Position numbers and translations under genes: made by a program. Positions 1-7,075 of a DNA stretch of 64,000 bases are shown one piece after another. Within the stretch, counting starts at the first letter, position 1, and each line of letters opens with the position of its first letter. The notes under the pieces were generated by a model. It ran no database searches and was not told the DNA's origin. It saw only the letters and a program-made list of their open reading frames with translations. This DNA is from a virus, in IMG/VR virus record IMGVR_UViG_3300047089_000244, positions 62,001-126,000 of that record, one strand, 5' to 3'.

Positions 1-1
1 A

Positions 2-166
2 GAAGTCCATGCTCCAATCCTCAAGTTCGTGATCATCTTGTTACTCATCTTGTTCGTGATCGTCTCAATGCCGTTACATCTCGTTTGTTGGTTCTTTGGC
101 CTGCGGGGATTCTACCATAAGGCCGACAAAAGCTACCAATTCCAAAACCCATTCAGGAGGGTCTGA
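2..166 (+). CDS. Small membrane protein, 5' end outside window
   Basis: An open frame runs from the window edge to TGA at 164-166. It reads as a hydrophobic helix (IILLLILFVIVSMPLHLV) followed by an aromatic/basic tail ending FRRV. The stop sits inside the AGGAGG-type ribosome site of the next gene, typical of this genome's tight packing. The start is not visible and no function is recognised. Confidence 0.6.
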   Translation, partial: EVHAPILKFVIILLLILFVIVSMPLHLVCWFFGLRGFYHKADKSYQFQNPFRRV

Positions 167-168
167 GC

Positions 169-375
169 ATGGCGGGTAGAACGATACACGAATTGAACCT
201 AACGCGCAAAGGCCGTACAGGTTCGCTAACGAAGAACAGGCGCAAGAAACGCGGGATCAAGTCTCGCCTAACCGGAAAGAGCATCGTTCCACAGGGGTCG
301 AGACCTCCCCAGACATCCAGGTCTGACCGAGAGCCCATACATCTGCTAGACTGGGGATATGGAAACCATGAATGA
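169..375 (+). CDS. Small basic hypothetical protein
   Basis: 68 residues, very rich in Arg/Lys (NRRKKRGIKSRL), with a strong ribosome site AGGAGGGTCTGAGC before ATG. The basic half could bind nucleic acid. The C-terminal third lies over the promoter of the next gene, so the true end or reality of the gene is less certain. Confidence 0.5.
   Translation: MAGRTIHELNLTRKGRTGSLTKNRRKKRGIKSRLTGKSIVPQGSRPPQTSRSDREPIHLLDWGYGNHE
323..352 (+). promoter_or_regulatory. Phage promoter, leaderless type
   Basis: CTGACC at 323-328, 18-nt spacer, TAGACT at 347-352, then 6 nt to the ATG at 359. The bases before the -10 box (CATCTGC) match those before the promoter at 20045. Transcription would begin at or next to the start codon. 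Confidence 0.7.
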
Positions 376-658
376 TCTACAACCAAAGATAGTCCCTGAC
401 GATGATCCTACTGATGAGCAGCTACAGCTTGCTTTCAAACGGGCGTGTCGAGAGTTCGGGGACTGCGTAGCAGACTACGAAAGCGACGAGTTCAAAAGTG
501 AGTTCCACGAGCAACTTGAGCGTATCCTCAATGAAGAGGCGATATCAGGCTTGATCGATAAGGGGCTCATCACGAGCGTTGTTCGAGAGGACGGAGAGAT
601 TGGCTATAGCGTCACTCCCGTCGGACAACAGATCACCGAAATGAGCAAGGATCGATGA
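359..658 (+). CDS. Hypothetical, winged-helix-like C-terminus
   Basis: 99 residues, acidic. The C-terminal half (LIDKGLITSVVREDGEIGY followed by SVTPVGQQI) resembles the recognition-helix and wing part of small winged-helix regulators. This is an impression from pattern, not a family match. It has a leaderless promoter and its stop overlaps the next ATG (ATGA). Confidence 0.7.
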   Translation: METMNDLQPKIVPDDDPTDEQLQLAFKRACREFGDCVADYESDEFKSEFHEQLERILNEEAISGLIDKGLITSVVREDGEIGYSVTPVGQQITEMSKDR

Positions 659-855
659 ACATACGCATCTGCCCGACGTGTGGGGAGACGCAGCATCTTG
701 AAGATTACGGACGCAGAGGAGCCCTATTTATCCACAGCGCAACTGGCCAGATGACATGTCCATCACAAACACAGGAATACGACGATGGCAAAGGAATTGA
801 CGGACGCACACAAGCAAAAAATGCAGGAGGGCAAACATCGCAAAGCCAAGATTGA
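655..855 (+). CDS. Small zinc-ribbon protein
   Basis: 66 residues starting with a CPTCGE knuckle. A second ligand set is less clear (one Cys in MTCPSQ). The start is coupled to the previous gene by ATGA. The last 24 codons overlap the next gene in another frame and look low-complexity, so the protein may really be short or decaying. Confidence 0.5.
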   Translation: MNIRICPTCGETQHLEDYGRRGALFIHSATGQMTCPSQTQEYDDGKGIDGRTQAKNAGGQTSQSQD

Positions 856-1024
856 GCGCGAACAGAAAATCCAGGAACGCATCGAAGGCAAGCGTTGCCA
901 GTGCGGTATCAAGCCCTCGATGAATGATGTTGAACTGAGGGCGCTCTACCCCGGTTGTTGTGATCCATCACACGTTTGTCCGGTGCTCGATGGTGTAATG
1001 AGAAGTATCTATACTTACGTATAA
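785..1024 (+). CDS. Small cysteine-rich protein
   Basis: 79 residues. A charged helix (about residues 1-37) is followed by CQCG, PGCCDP and HVCPVLD cysteines that look like a zinc site. A similar 'PGCCDPSHVCPVLD' ending is familiar from small actinophage proteins (recollection, not searched). No strong ribosome site was seen. Confidence 0.65.
   Translation: MAKELTDAHKQKMQEGKHRKAKIEREQKIQERIEGKRCQCGIKPSMNDVELRALYPGCCDPSHVCPVLDGVMRSIYTYV
1010..1015 (+). promoter_or_regulatory. -10 box of leaderless promoter
   Basis: TATACT at 1010-1015 lies 8 nt before the ATG at 1024. No good -35 box is visible. It lies inside the end of the preceding gene and gives the homing nuclease its own transcript start. 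Confidence 0.5.
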
Positions 1025-1356
1025 TGAAAGATATGACGGATACAGAAGTAGCGTGGCTTGCGGGATTGTTAGAGGGAGAGGGCACTTTCTTTCTTCATAA
1101 TGTACGGCTTCATTATTGTTATCCAGCTATGCATATCGCTATGATTGATTATGATATAATTGAGCGCGTATCGTTGATCCTTGGACGCAAAATCCAAATC
1201 CCTAAGAAACGACAACCTCACCACAAACAGCAATACAAGATTGCTATTGCTGGCGTGGATGCAGAAAAACTCATGCGCATCATACGACCATACATGGGTA
1301 AACGCCGAGGAACAAAAATCGATAACTTACTAAAAATGTCGAAAGGAATAGTCTAA
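1024..1356 (+). CDS. LAGLIDADG-type homing endonuclease
   Basis: 110 residues from ATG 1024; an in-frame ATG at 976 lies further upstream but the -10 box favours 1024. The LAGLLEGEGTF segment (about residues 13-23) is the LAGLIDADG motif with an acidic catalytic position. Basic strands and a final basic helix (MGKRRGTKIDNLL) follow. One motif at this length implies a homodimer. It is free-standing, with no intron or intein seen around it. It is AT-richer than its neighbours, which suggests recent insertion. Confidence 0.85.
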   Translation: MKDMTDTEVAWLAGLLEGEGTFFLHNVRLHYCYPAMHIAMIDYDIIERVSLILGRKIQIPKKRQPHHKQQYKIAIAGVDAEKLMRIIRPYMGKRRGTKIDNLLKMSKGIV

Positions 1357-1547
1357 TGCAACGGGTGGTAGTGAGTAGTAGCACAGGACGCCTCTACACC
1401 TACGAAACCGACTTTGATGTTTCGGAGGGCGATACGGTGCTTCTGCCACCGGGCATGTCAGGCGAGCCTTGGGAGGGTACCGTCACATCGTGCGTGACCA
1501 AATATACAGGACCCTGCAAGCAGATCCTTGAAGTAATAGAAGACTAG
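1356..1547 (+). CDS. Small hypothetical beta-rich protein
   Basis: 63 residues, all-beta pattern (VSEGDTVLLPPG...GTVTSCV) reminiscent of a small SH3/OB barrel. The start overlaps the upstream stop (TAATG). No function is assigned. Confidence 0.65.
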   Translation: MQRVVVSSSTGRLYTYETDFDVSEGDTVLLPPGMSGEPWEGTVTSCVTKYTGPCKQILEVIED

Positions 1548-1548
1548 C

Positions 1549-1989
1549 ATGCCCACCTATGCCCAAATGCGAGAGGTCCCGCCGCCCGGTGTTCCCGATA
1601 CCGCTAAATACGGAACCGGCAAGACCTCCGCTATTCCCGAGGACATCAAGCGCCTGCTAGACCCAGGTAAGAACACAGATCCGGACCCCGGTCCAATCCA
1701 GTGGCTCTGGGTCTATGACCCTGTGGAGAACGTCGTCCATATCACCCACAACGAGGGTCGTCATCCGGCATATCGCATCACGCATAAGGACCATCACCCT
1801 GAGATCACGCACGAGAGTTCCCTGCGAGGATTCGCCTTCAAGATCAAGGGCGGTTGGCGCATCGTGGATCGCGCAAGCAAAGAGATCGATGATCCGTACA
1901 TCACGCACCTAGTGGTCGAGAAGCTCGAAGGTGAGCCTGATCCTCAGCCAGGGGGGCATCCTCGCTATCATGGATTACCCCATGTCTAA
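1549..1989 (+). CDS. Stand-alone relative of the virion-protein module
   Basis: 146 residues. The stretch WLWVYDPVENVVHITHNEG, later HPAYRITH and GGWRIVDRAS, parallels segments in the giant proteins of this window: FVYDPAANHLLLGE in the 562-residue protein at 57562 and the W-[RD]-[FI] endings of the GKG/HTW modules. The N-terminus is proline-rich. It could be a small structural or scaffolding relative. The relationship is inferred by eye. Confidence 0.6.
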   Translation: MPTYAQMREVPPPGVPDTAKYGTGKTSAIPEDIKRLLDPGKNTDPDPGPIQWLWVYDPVENVVHITHNEGRHPAYRITHKDHHPEITHESSLRGFAFKIKGGWRIVDRASKEIDDPYITHLVVEKLEGEPDPQPGGHPRYHGLPHV

Positions 1990-2242
1990 GATATCGATAC
2001 GACCCGAGGCTGTAGAGGCCGCATTTAATCTCCATCTTCTGCGCAGCGGTGGCCATTTTGAGGAAGTGCGGTCGCAGTCCGAAGAGAAGATGAGGGCGGA
2101 TGTCGAAGAGATTATCGCCACTTTCTGCGAGGTAGAAGGATTGATGATGGCGTTTGACTGTGCGGGGATAGATGACCAGATTGTTCGTCCAGATAGGCAG
2201 CGTTTAGTGGGTAAGTGGCGCGATGTAGGGGAGGGGCGATGA
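1970..2242 (+). CDS. Hypothetical; RQRLVGKW C-terminal motif
   Basis: About 90 residues, helical, acidic. ATG 1970 and ATG 1982 are both possible. It ends in RQRLVGKWRDVGEG, nearly the same as the 25-residue product at 20856. The stop overlaps the next ATG. No family is recognised. Confidence 0.65.
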   Translation: MDYPMSKISIRPEAVEAAFNLHLLRSGGHFEEVRSQSEEKMRADVEEIIATFCEVEGLMMAFDCAGIDDQIVRPDRQRLVGKWRDVGEGR

Positions 2243-2499
2243 CTCGTCAATATCGCGTTGTTCGTGTAGAGGTGTCCCCAAACCCCTATAAACATTCCAA
2301 GGCTGAGCGCACACGCCGGGTCAGCCTCGGCTACGTCGATTCTGTCCTCGATATTGCCCGAGCACGCCTACGATTGGAGATAGAGAAGCAGTACGCTCAT
2401 GAAAATCGAGACGATTTTGATGGGGTGAATTCACCACAAGTTAGTTTTGAGATCGAGGAATGCGATGTTTCCTCTTGGAAGGTGGTCAAGAAACGATGA
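2239..2499 (+). CDS. Hypothetical protein
   Basis: 86 residues from ATG 2239, preceded by GGGGAGGGGCG and overlapping the upstream stop. It begins MTRQYRVVRVEVS with an alternating beta pattern, then a charged helix. The stop overlaps the next micro-ORF (ATGA). Confidence 0.7.
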   Translation: MTRQYRVVRVEVSPNPYKHSKAERTRRVSLGYVDSVLDIARARLRLEIEKQYAHENRDDFDGVNSPQVSFEIEECDVSSWKVVKKR

Positions 2500-2579
2500 A
2501 ACACAACCCTGGGTGGATTCCGCTGTTCCTGATCCTCGCCATCACCGCGACCTATTTATTGATAAGGTGGAATCCATGA
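2496..2579 (+). CDS. 27-residue membrane micro-protein
   Basis: MKHNPGWIPLFLILAITATY followed by LLIRWNP: one clear transmembrane helix with a short N-terminus. ATGA overlaps join it to the genes on both sides, so it is translationally embedded in the operon. Typical of the many micro-membrane genes here. Confidence 0.7.
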   Translation: MKHNPGWIPLFLILAITATYLLIRWNP

Positions 2580-2770
2580 CGCTCATGGAGGACTGCTTTG
2601 CCCCGCATACTAACACGGCTGATTCGGGCATGCCTCATGAAAGCTTGGTCGAATACATCGCTCAACTTGAGCACGAACGCGACGCCTATAGGGCTCAGTT
2701 AACGGCCACATTGAGAGAGCGGCTCATTCTCGGCGAGAAGCTACAGATCCTCAGGTCTGCCGCAACTTAG
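2576..2770 (+). CDS. Hypothetical coiled-coil protein
   Basis: 64 residues from ATG 2576. The second half (LVEYIAQLEHERDAYRAQL) is a strong coiled coil. It overlaps the upstream micro-ORF by ATGA and converges on a minus-strand gene. Confidence 0.65.
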   Translation: MTLMEDCFAPHTNTADSGMPHESLVEYIAQLEHERDAYRAQLTATLRERLILGEKLQILRSAAT

Positions 2771-3035
2771 CCTTAGCCTTGCGATGGCGAGGATGTTCCT
2801 TATCGCTACGGAACCAACCGCGTGACGGATGATCCTTGCTGTGAGGCTTACAGACCGGATGGCCATCCTCGTCTGGATGCCAACTTAGGCGCAGACAGCC
2901 GTGTTCGTGACAGTTGTGCTTGAGCCAGAAGGACGCGAGCCCCGAGAAGATCCCGCCGACCATCAGGAAGGAGAAGTATTCGCTGACGAGAGGAGTCGTG
3001 GACGGCAGGAGGTTGGCGAGTACGAGAAGGATTAT
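2751..3035 (-). CDS. Membrane protein with Cys/His tail, unusual start
   Basis: The frame carries a hydrophobic segment AIILVLANLL, then EYFSFLMVGGIFSGLASFWL, then a Cys/His-rich tail (HNCHEHGC, HPDEDGHPVCKPH), a layout familiar from small phage membrane proteins. The first ATG (2961-2963) would cut the membrane part in half. No ATG, GTG or TTG exists upstream, but GAGGGGG stands 2 nt before an ATA (3033-3035) that overlaps the upstream TAA as ATAA, like the usual ATGA coupling. A rare ATA start is inferred; otherwise the gene runs 2751-2963. Confidence 0.55.
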   Translation of the reverse strand: MILLVLANLLPSTTPLVSEYFSFLMVGGIFSGLASFWLKHNCHEHGCLRLSWHPDEDGHPVCKPHSKDHPSRGWFRSDKEHPRHRKAKAKLRQT

Positions 3036-3622
3036 AGCCCCCTCGTGGCACCCTGTTCTTGGCCAAGAGCAACGAGATGCTCTTCATGAAGCTCTTGCGC
3101 GAAGCGAGCAACCTGGATCGGATGGATGTGGAACGTGCAGGTGTTGTTCTGAGCCTTGGACTGGCCCTTGGTCCCCTCGCCCGATTCGCTCCAGTTAGTG
3201 CTGCCCTCCCACGCCAGAACAGAATCAAGGACGCCTCCCTTAGTGTGGCTGATCTGGTGAGACTTGCTCTCCCCGATAGCAAATGACGCGCGGACCTGCG
3301 GGGTCCAAGCTGCGAGGATCTTCTTCTCGTGGACGCCACCACTCTGGCTCTTGTCGAGCGTGCCGACGACGGACACGTTGTCGTTCGTGATGAGGTTGAC
3401 GATCTGGGCATCCAAGGCGTCATCGTCATAGCCGAACATGTTGAAGACGAGGGACCGTGTACAGCGGCTCAGGACGTACGCCAGGGCTCCATGAACGTCA
3501 TCGCGGCCTACGTATAGGACGCGGTAGTCAAGGCTGTCAGAGGGGCTGAAAGTGCCCTCCTGCGTGAACTGGGCGAGGTCGTCTAACTTGAAGGTGTTTA
3601 GAGGCGCTAAGGTTTCAGTCAT
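3032..3622 (-). CDS. Phospholipase D-like domain protein
   Basis: 196 residues. HTKGGVLDSVLAWEGSTNWS (about residues 126-145) is an HxK-x4-D-x6-GSxN motif of the PLD superfamily. It is a single-motif protein, as in Nuc-type nucleases, which work as homodimers. An earlier VLSRCTRSLVFNMFGYDDDA segment fits the first half of the fold. A nuclease or phosphodiester-transfer role is likely, but the substrate is unknown. AAGGGACG precedes the ATG. Confidence 0.85.
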   Translation of the reverse strand: MTETLAPLNTFKLDDLAQFTQEGTFSPSDSLDYRVLYVGRDDVHGALAYVLSRCTRSLVFNMFGYDDDALDAQIVNLITNDNVSVVGTLDKSQSGGVHEKKILAAWTPQVRASFAIGESKSHQISHTKGGVLDSVLAWEGSTNWSESGEGTKGQSKAQNNTCTFHIHPIQVARFAQELHEEHLVALGQEQGATRGL

Positions 3623-3657
3623 CGTCCCTTATGTCGCAGAAGCGCTCTATGAAGTGT

Positions 3658-3686
3658 TTGACTTTCGCTACGGATTTTGATATACT
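3658..3686 (+). promoter_or_regulatory. Phage promoter, leaderless type
   Basis: TTGACT at 3658-3663, 17-nt spacer, TATACT at 3681-3686, 7 nt to ATG 3694. One of the best matches to the genome's promoter family. Confidence 0.8.
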
Positions 3687-3693
3687 ATCTATC

Positions 3694-3843
3694 ATGACCC
3701 CAGCCGAGAAGCTAGTCGCAAAGCTAGTGACCGCTCATGAGAATGGCTATCTTACGGCCGACCCGACCCGTCTATTAACCCCGAGTATTGGACCGAGTAA
3801 TCATGAACTTGACCGAACGACTACGTTATCGTCGCTGGCGTAG
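3694..3843 (+). CDS. Small hypothetical protein
   Basis: 49 residues, MTPAEKLVAKLVTAHENGYL start, with its own strong leaderless promoter. It overlaps the next gene by about 40 nt in another frame, so one of the two ends may be mis-set. Confidence 0.55.
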   Translation: MTPAEKLVAKLVTAHENGYLTADPTRLLTPSIGPSNHELDRTTTLSSLA

Positions 3844-3970
3844 AAATATCTTTTGGGGAATGCTATTCGACCAGCTTGGGGGCAGACGTGCTTGCGTAGG
3901 TCTACTGCGTTCTAAACACACTGTCTGCTATCTGCTCAAGGATGCTGAGCGCAAAGGGTACTATCAATGA
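3803..3970 (+). CDS. Small basic hypothetical protein
   Basis: 55 residues from ATG 3803, Arg-rich N-terminus (LRYRRWRRNIFWG), then a hydrophobic middle. The stop overlaps the next ATG. No family is recognised. Confidence 0.55.
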   Translation: MNLTERLRYRRWRRNIFWGMLFDQLGGRRACVGLLRSKHTVCYLLKDAERKGYYQ

Positions 3971-4479
3971 TCGACATGACCACACACTACGACCGCCTCT
4001 CTGACCGAGTGGATCACGATGGCGATCCGCGCTATCGATACGACGACGGTGGTAGGTCCGCAGCGGGCTACAAAGGCACCACGGGAGATTGCGTGGTTCG
4101 GTCTATCACCATCGCCACCGAGTTGCCCTATCAATCTATCTACGACGCATTGAACATCGAGGCCAAGGCCAATCCGATCCCTTGGGGGCGCGGGCCAAAG
4201 AAGCGCATCCTACATTCCTCGGCACGAACGGGCGTCCATCGCAAGCACTACGATCGATTCTTGAAGGATCTGGGCTGGCTCTGGACACCAACGATGACCA
4301 TCGGCTCAGGTTGCCACGTCCACCTCTTGCGCGATGAGCTTCCATCTGGTAGACTCATCTGTCGAGTGAGCAAGCATATGGTAGCAGTCATTGACGGAGT
4401 GATCCACGACACCCACGATTGTTCGCGGGGTGGCACTCGATGTGTGTACGGCTACTATAGTAAACCGGAGGTATCATGA
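3967..4479 (+). CDS. C39-like cysteine-protease-fold phage protein
   Basis: 170 residues. YKGTTGDCVVRSITIATELP holds a candidate catalytic Cys after a Gly-Asp turn, followed by a helix. SKHMVAVIDGVIHDTHDCS supplies the His and Asp of a papain/C39-like site. Proteins of this length and pattern recur in actinophages (recollection). A peptidase, deamidase or inactive fold are all possible. It sits in a plus-strand operon with ATGA overlaps. Confidence 0.75.
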   Translation: MIDMTTHYDRLSDRVDHDGDPRYRYDDGGRSAAGYKGTTGDCVVRSITIATELPYQSIYDALNIEAKANPIPWGRGPKKRILHSSARTGVHRKHYDRFLKDLGWLWTPTMTIGSGCHVHLLRDELPSGRLICRVSKHMVAVIDGVIHDTHDCSRGGTRCVYGYYSKPEVS

Positions 4480-4628
4480 ACGATCGCCCTAAGCCGACAG
4501 CTATTAGCGTGGCAGTACCCTCAGGCGTCGGATGTGGGCGCTGTGGCTGTCGGCCGCGTGCTGCTCTTGATATACTATGTTCGTCTTGCCGACGATATGT
4601 AGATGAGAAGGAGAGTCATGCAACGTAG
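4476..4628 (+). CDS. Zinc-ribbon micro-protein
   Basis: 50 residues, with CGRCGC and CSSC knuckles forming a probable four-Cys zinc site. GGAGGTATC precedes the ATG and both ends overlap neighbouring genes. Confidence 0.7.
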   Translation: MNDRPKPTAISVAVPSGVGCGRCGCRPRAALDILCSSCRRYVDEKESHAT

Positions 4629-4995
4629 AGTATTCAAGTACCCGATCCAGGTCGAGTCGCGCCAGATCATTCAGATGCCAAGGGGCGCTAAGATCCTGAG
4701 CGTTGGTCGTCAGGGTCCGTTGCCATTCCTTTGGGCTATGGTGGATGAGGATCAACCTCATGAGGCTCGCGTCTTTCGCAATCTTACGACTGGCGAGGAT
4801 TTCAATGCTGAACGTCTATCCTTTGTTGGTCGCGTCCAGCTTGGCGGCGAAGGTAAACTGGACGGCTGGTATGAGTGCTTCGTTTTCGAGGTCGAAATAG
4901 CGCTCCCTCAGTACAATCCTGACCCTATCAGTGACCGCTTTCAGGCGGACATGGACGAAATCAACCAAGAGATTCGAGAGGCGGTGGCGGTATGA
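4618..4995 (+). CDS. DUF7352-type phage protein
   Basis: 125 residues. VFKYPIQVESRQIIQMPRGA, AKILSVGRQG, LPFLWAMVD and LSFVGRVQLG match my memory of the short phage family annotated DUF7352, function unknown. ATG 4618 is chosen over 4603 because GAAGGAGAGTC directly precedes it. It overlaps the zinc ribbon before it and the membrane gene after it. Confidence 0.75.
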   Translation: MQRRVFKYPIQVESRQIIQMPRGAKILSVGRQGPLPFLWAMVDEDQPHEARVFRNLTTGEDFNAERLSFVGRVQLGGEGKLDGWYECFVFEVEIALPQYNPDPISDRFQADMDEINQEIREAVAV

Positions 4996-5807
4996 ATGTT
5001 GAGTTGAAGCACACTTTGACCGTGGATGCCAAGGCATGGTACATCCGATTCTATGTATGGCTGTATGAAGACAAACTGGACCAGATCACTTTCTGCAAGC
5101 TCTTCTGGGCATATGTATTTGCCCCGGTTGTGCTAATTTTGAAGGGTGTGATCGAGGGTGTCTTTGCCATCAGAGAGTCTGCTCGGGCCTATGCCAAGCG
5201 CCCGCGTAAGACCAAACCTGTACCCACCAAGTCGTTTAAGACTCCAAAGCCCGTACGCCCAAAGCGCGAGCCCGCTCCGTGGCAGATGGCATTCCTACAT
5301 GCGACTGAGACGGCAGGTAGCAAGACCGTAATGGCTCTCCAGGCTGTGGGACACGCTCTCCATCCTCTTTGGGCCTTTACAAAATCAAAACTATTTGGGC
5401 GCATCCTGCTTGTACTCGGAGCGCTCATCGGAGTAGGCATCTGCGCCGGGATAGTCGGGTTTATTATTGCTTTCTGGAGTACGACCCAGTATGTCCTCTA
5501 TGGCCTTATAGCCATGACGGCGGTAGCTGCTCTCATCTATCTACTGCTCCGCAAAGGATTCACATTCATTGGTAACAACTTGAGGAAGACATTACCTTTC
5601 TGGCGATGGCTCGATTATGCCTTGGTGGATGTGAGAGACTTCCTGCGTCTTGATAAGTTCGAGCGTGGTGTCAAAAAATCTGGTATGAGCTTTGCTAAGG
5701 TTATGAAGATCGGATACGTGGCAGTCAAGTCCAACACATGCCCGCGCATTGAGGTATTGGGCGCGCCGACTGATTCGACATCGAGCAAGGAAGCGAATCA
5801 AGCATGA
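4992..5807 (+). CDS. Multi-pass membrane protein
   Basis: 271 residues. A membrane helix near residues 35-58, a basic proline-rich loop (KRPRKTKPVPTKSFKTPKP), then two strong helices (about 132-160 and 166-190). Together with the lipoprotein and YiiX-like gene that follow, it suggests an envelope-directed operon. Function unknown. Confidence 0.75.
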   Translation: MNVELKHTLTVDAKAWYIRFYVWLYEDKLDQITFCKLFWAYVFAPVVLILKGVIEGVFAIRESARAYAKRPRKTKPVPTKSFKTPKPVRPKREPAPWQMAFLHATETAGSKTVMALQAVGHALHPLWAFTKSKLFGRILLVLGALIGVGICAGIVGFIIAFWSTTQYVLYGLIAMTAVAALIYLLLRKGFTFIGNNLRKTLPFWRWLDYALVDVRDFLRLDKFERGVKKSGMSFAKVMKIGYVAVKSNTCPRIEVLGAPTDSTSSKEANQA

Positions 5808-6016
5808 AGCTTGTTGCTCTCATAGCTACAACTGTTCTGGGCCTCATTGTTTTGACCGGATGTGGTAAAGAAGAACCAAGTACTGAAAAGCTCAATGCTG
5901 CCTGCGTAGGACATGGCGGCGTTTATCACGTTGAGCGCCACGAACGCGGCGAAAGCGAAAGCTACATGTATCTGTTCCTGTGCGAGGATAAAACGGTCCA
6001 GAGGATCTACCCATGA
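5804..6016 (+). CDS. Lipoprotein
   Basis: 70 residues. A signal peptide ends in the lipobox LTGC (Cys 20), then a short soluble domain with two cysteines (ACVGHGG, FLCEDK). Phage lipoproteins often block superinfection, a possible role here. The start overlaps the membrane gene before it (ATGA). Confidence 0.8.
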   Translation: MKLVALIATTVLGLIVLTGCGKEEPSTEKLNAACVGHGGVYHVERHERGESESYMYLFLCEDKTVQRIYP

Positions 6017-6354
6017 AGGGCCAAGCTGGGCATCCGCTTGAGCATACTCTTAAAGAGTTTGAGGTCAAGCTATCGCGACGCAATCTACTCTCCCTGCTTC
6101 ATAAGCTGGACTGGGAGGACTCTGAGCGTACGCTTCAGAAGCATCTCTATCCGAGCGGGATCTTATTGACCGTCATAGCCGAGGGTGATGACGAGCACTA
6201 CGGAGACAATGAGGCCGGAACCATGCACGATGAGACAGAGCGTTTCATCGAGGAGTATACGGATACACAACGCCAAACTCAAGAGCAAGATGAGAGCAAT
6301 GAGGCAGTCAGATATGTTGCGGGTCTTCTAGAGCGATGGGAGCCTAAGATATGA
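6013..6354 (+). CDS. Hypothetical protein
   Basis: 113 residues, acidic, mostly helical (SRRNLLSLLHKLDW, ERFIEEYTDTQRQ). ATGA overlaps on both sides. No family is recognised. Confidence 0.7.
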   Translation: MKGQAGHPLEHTLKEFEVKLSRRNLLSLLHKLDWEDSERTLQKHLYPSGILLTVIAEGDDEHYGDNEAGTMHDETERFIEEYTDTQRQTQEQDESNEAVRYVAGLLERWEPKI

Positions 6355-6845
6355 TCCTTAGGTATGGAGATATCATCATGGTTCGTACAAACCATTTCAT
6401 GAGCAAACTCATTAGATTTGGTCAGCGCGATTATGGTCCAGAGGCTAGTCGTTGGAATCATTGTGCCGTATATATAGGTAACTTTGAAATAGTCGAGGCA
6501 TTGACTAGTGGTGTTGTTAGGAGTCCACTCAACAAGTACCCAACGACCGATACTCGTGTACTGAACCCGTTGAAAAGTTCGCTGCGCCCGAATGCTTGTG
6601 ATGAACTTCTACGAGCCAATGCCGTTTCATTTGCGCTCTCATGTATCGGAGAGAAATATGGCTTTCTAACCATCTTTGCCATCGCCTGCAAAGTTCTAAC
6701 TAAGGGCAAGATCGACTTTAATCTTCAGGGTACATCTATTTGTTCCGGACTATCCGCCCGCGCCTGTGAGCGCTATGGATTTAACTTTAATCCATTTGAC
6801 CCTGCTGAGCTTACTCCCGCATATCTTGATACTGTACTAGCTTGA
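6351..6845 (+). CDS. YiiX-like permuted NlpC/P60 protein
   Basis: 164 residues. RYGDIIMVRT, SRWNHCAVYIGN and STICSG-type GTSICSGLSA follow the permuted papain-like (YiiX/YebB) layout: His in the WNH motif and Cys in the CSG motif as candidate catalytic residues. Family members act on amide or acyl bonds in cell wall or lipids. It is the last gene of the plus-strand operon starting near 3.7 kb, downstream of lipoprotein and membrane genes. Confidence 0.8.
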   Translation: MILRYGDIIMVRTNHFMSKLIRFGQRDYGPEASRWNHCAVYIGNFEIVEALTSGVVRSPLNKYPTTDTRVLNPLKSSLRPNACDELLRANAVSFALSCIGEKYGFLTIFAIACKVLTKGKIDFNLQGTSICSGLSARACERYGFNFNPFDPAELTPAYLDTVLA

Positions 6846-6852
6846 TACGTTG

Positions 6853-7074
6853 CTAGCGTTCCCCTCGTATTTCTTCGAGAGCGATTTCCATTGCAGGTAA
6901 GTTCGCCTTGACATCGCAATCAAGACATCGTTCAAGGGCATGTTCAACAGGAATTCCACACCCTGACTTGCACTTGAAAATCTTCTTCTTGCCTAAAGGG
7001 TAACCAGGCCACCACCTAGGAATGCCGAACCCCGCCGGGAACTCCTCATCCTCGCCATCATCGAAGTCGTACAT
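6853..7074 (-). CDS. Small zinc-ribbon protein
   Basis: 73 residues, acidic N-terminus, then FKCKSGCG and CLDCDVK: a four-Cys zinc ribbon. It starts one base after the stop of the 842-residue protein (TAGTATG), so the two are likely co-translated. Confidence 0.75.
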   Translation of the reverse strand: MYDFDDGEDEEFPAGFGIPRWWPGYPLGKKKIFKCKSGCGIPVEHALERCLDCDVKANLPAMEIALEEIRGER

Positions 7075-7075
7075 A

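Noticed and set aside
4571-4576. TATACT box upstream of the DUF7352 gene
   Set aside because: No -35 box, lies inside the zinc-ribbon gene and is 42 nt from the start; the gene is already coupled by overlap.
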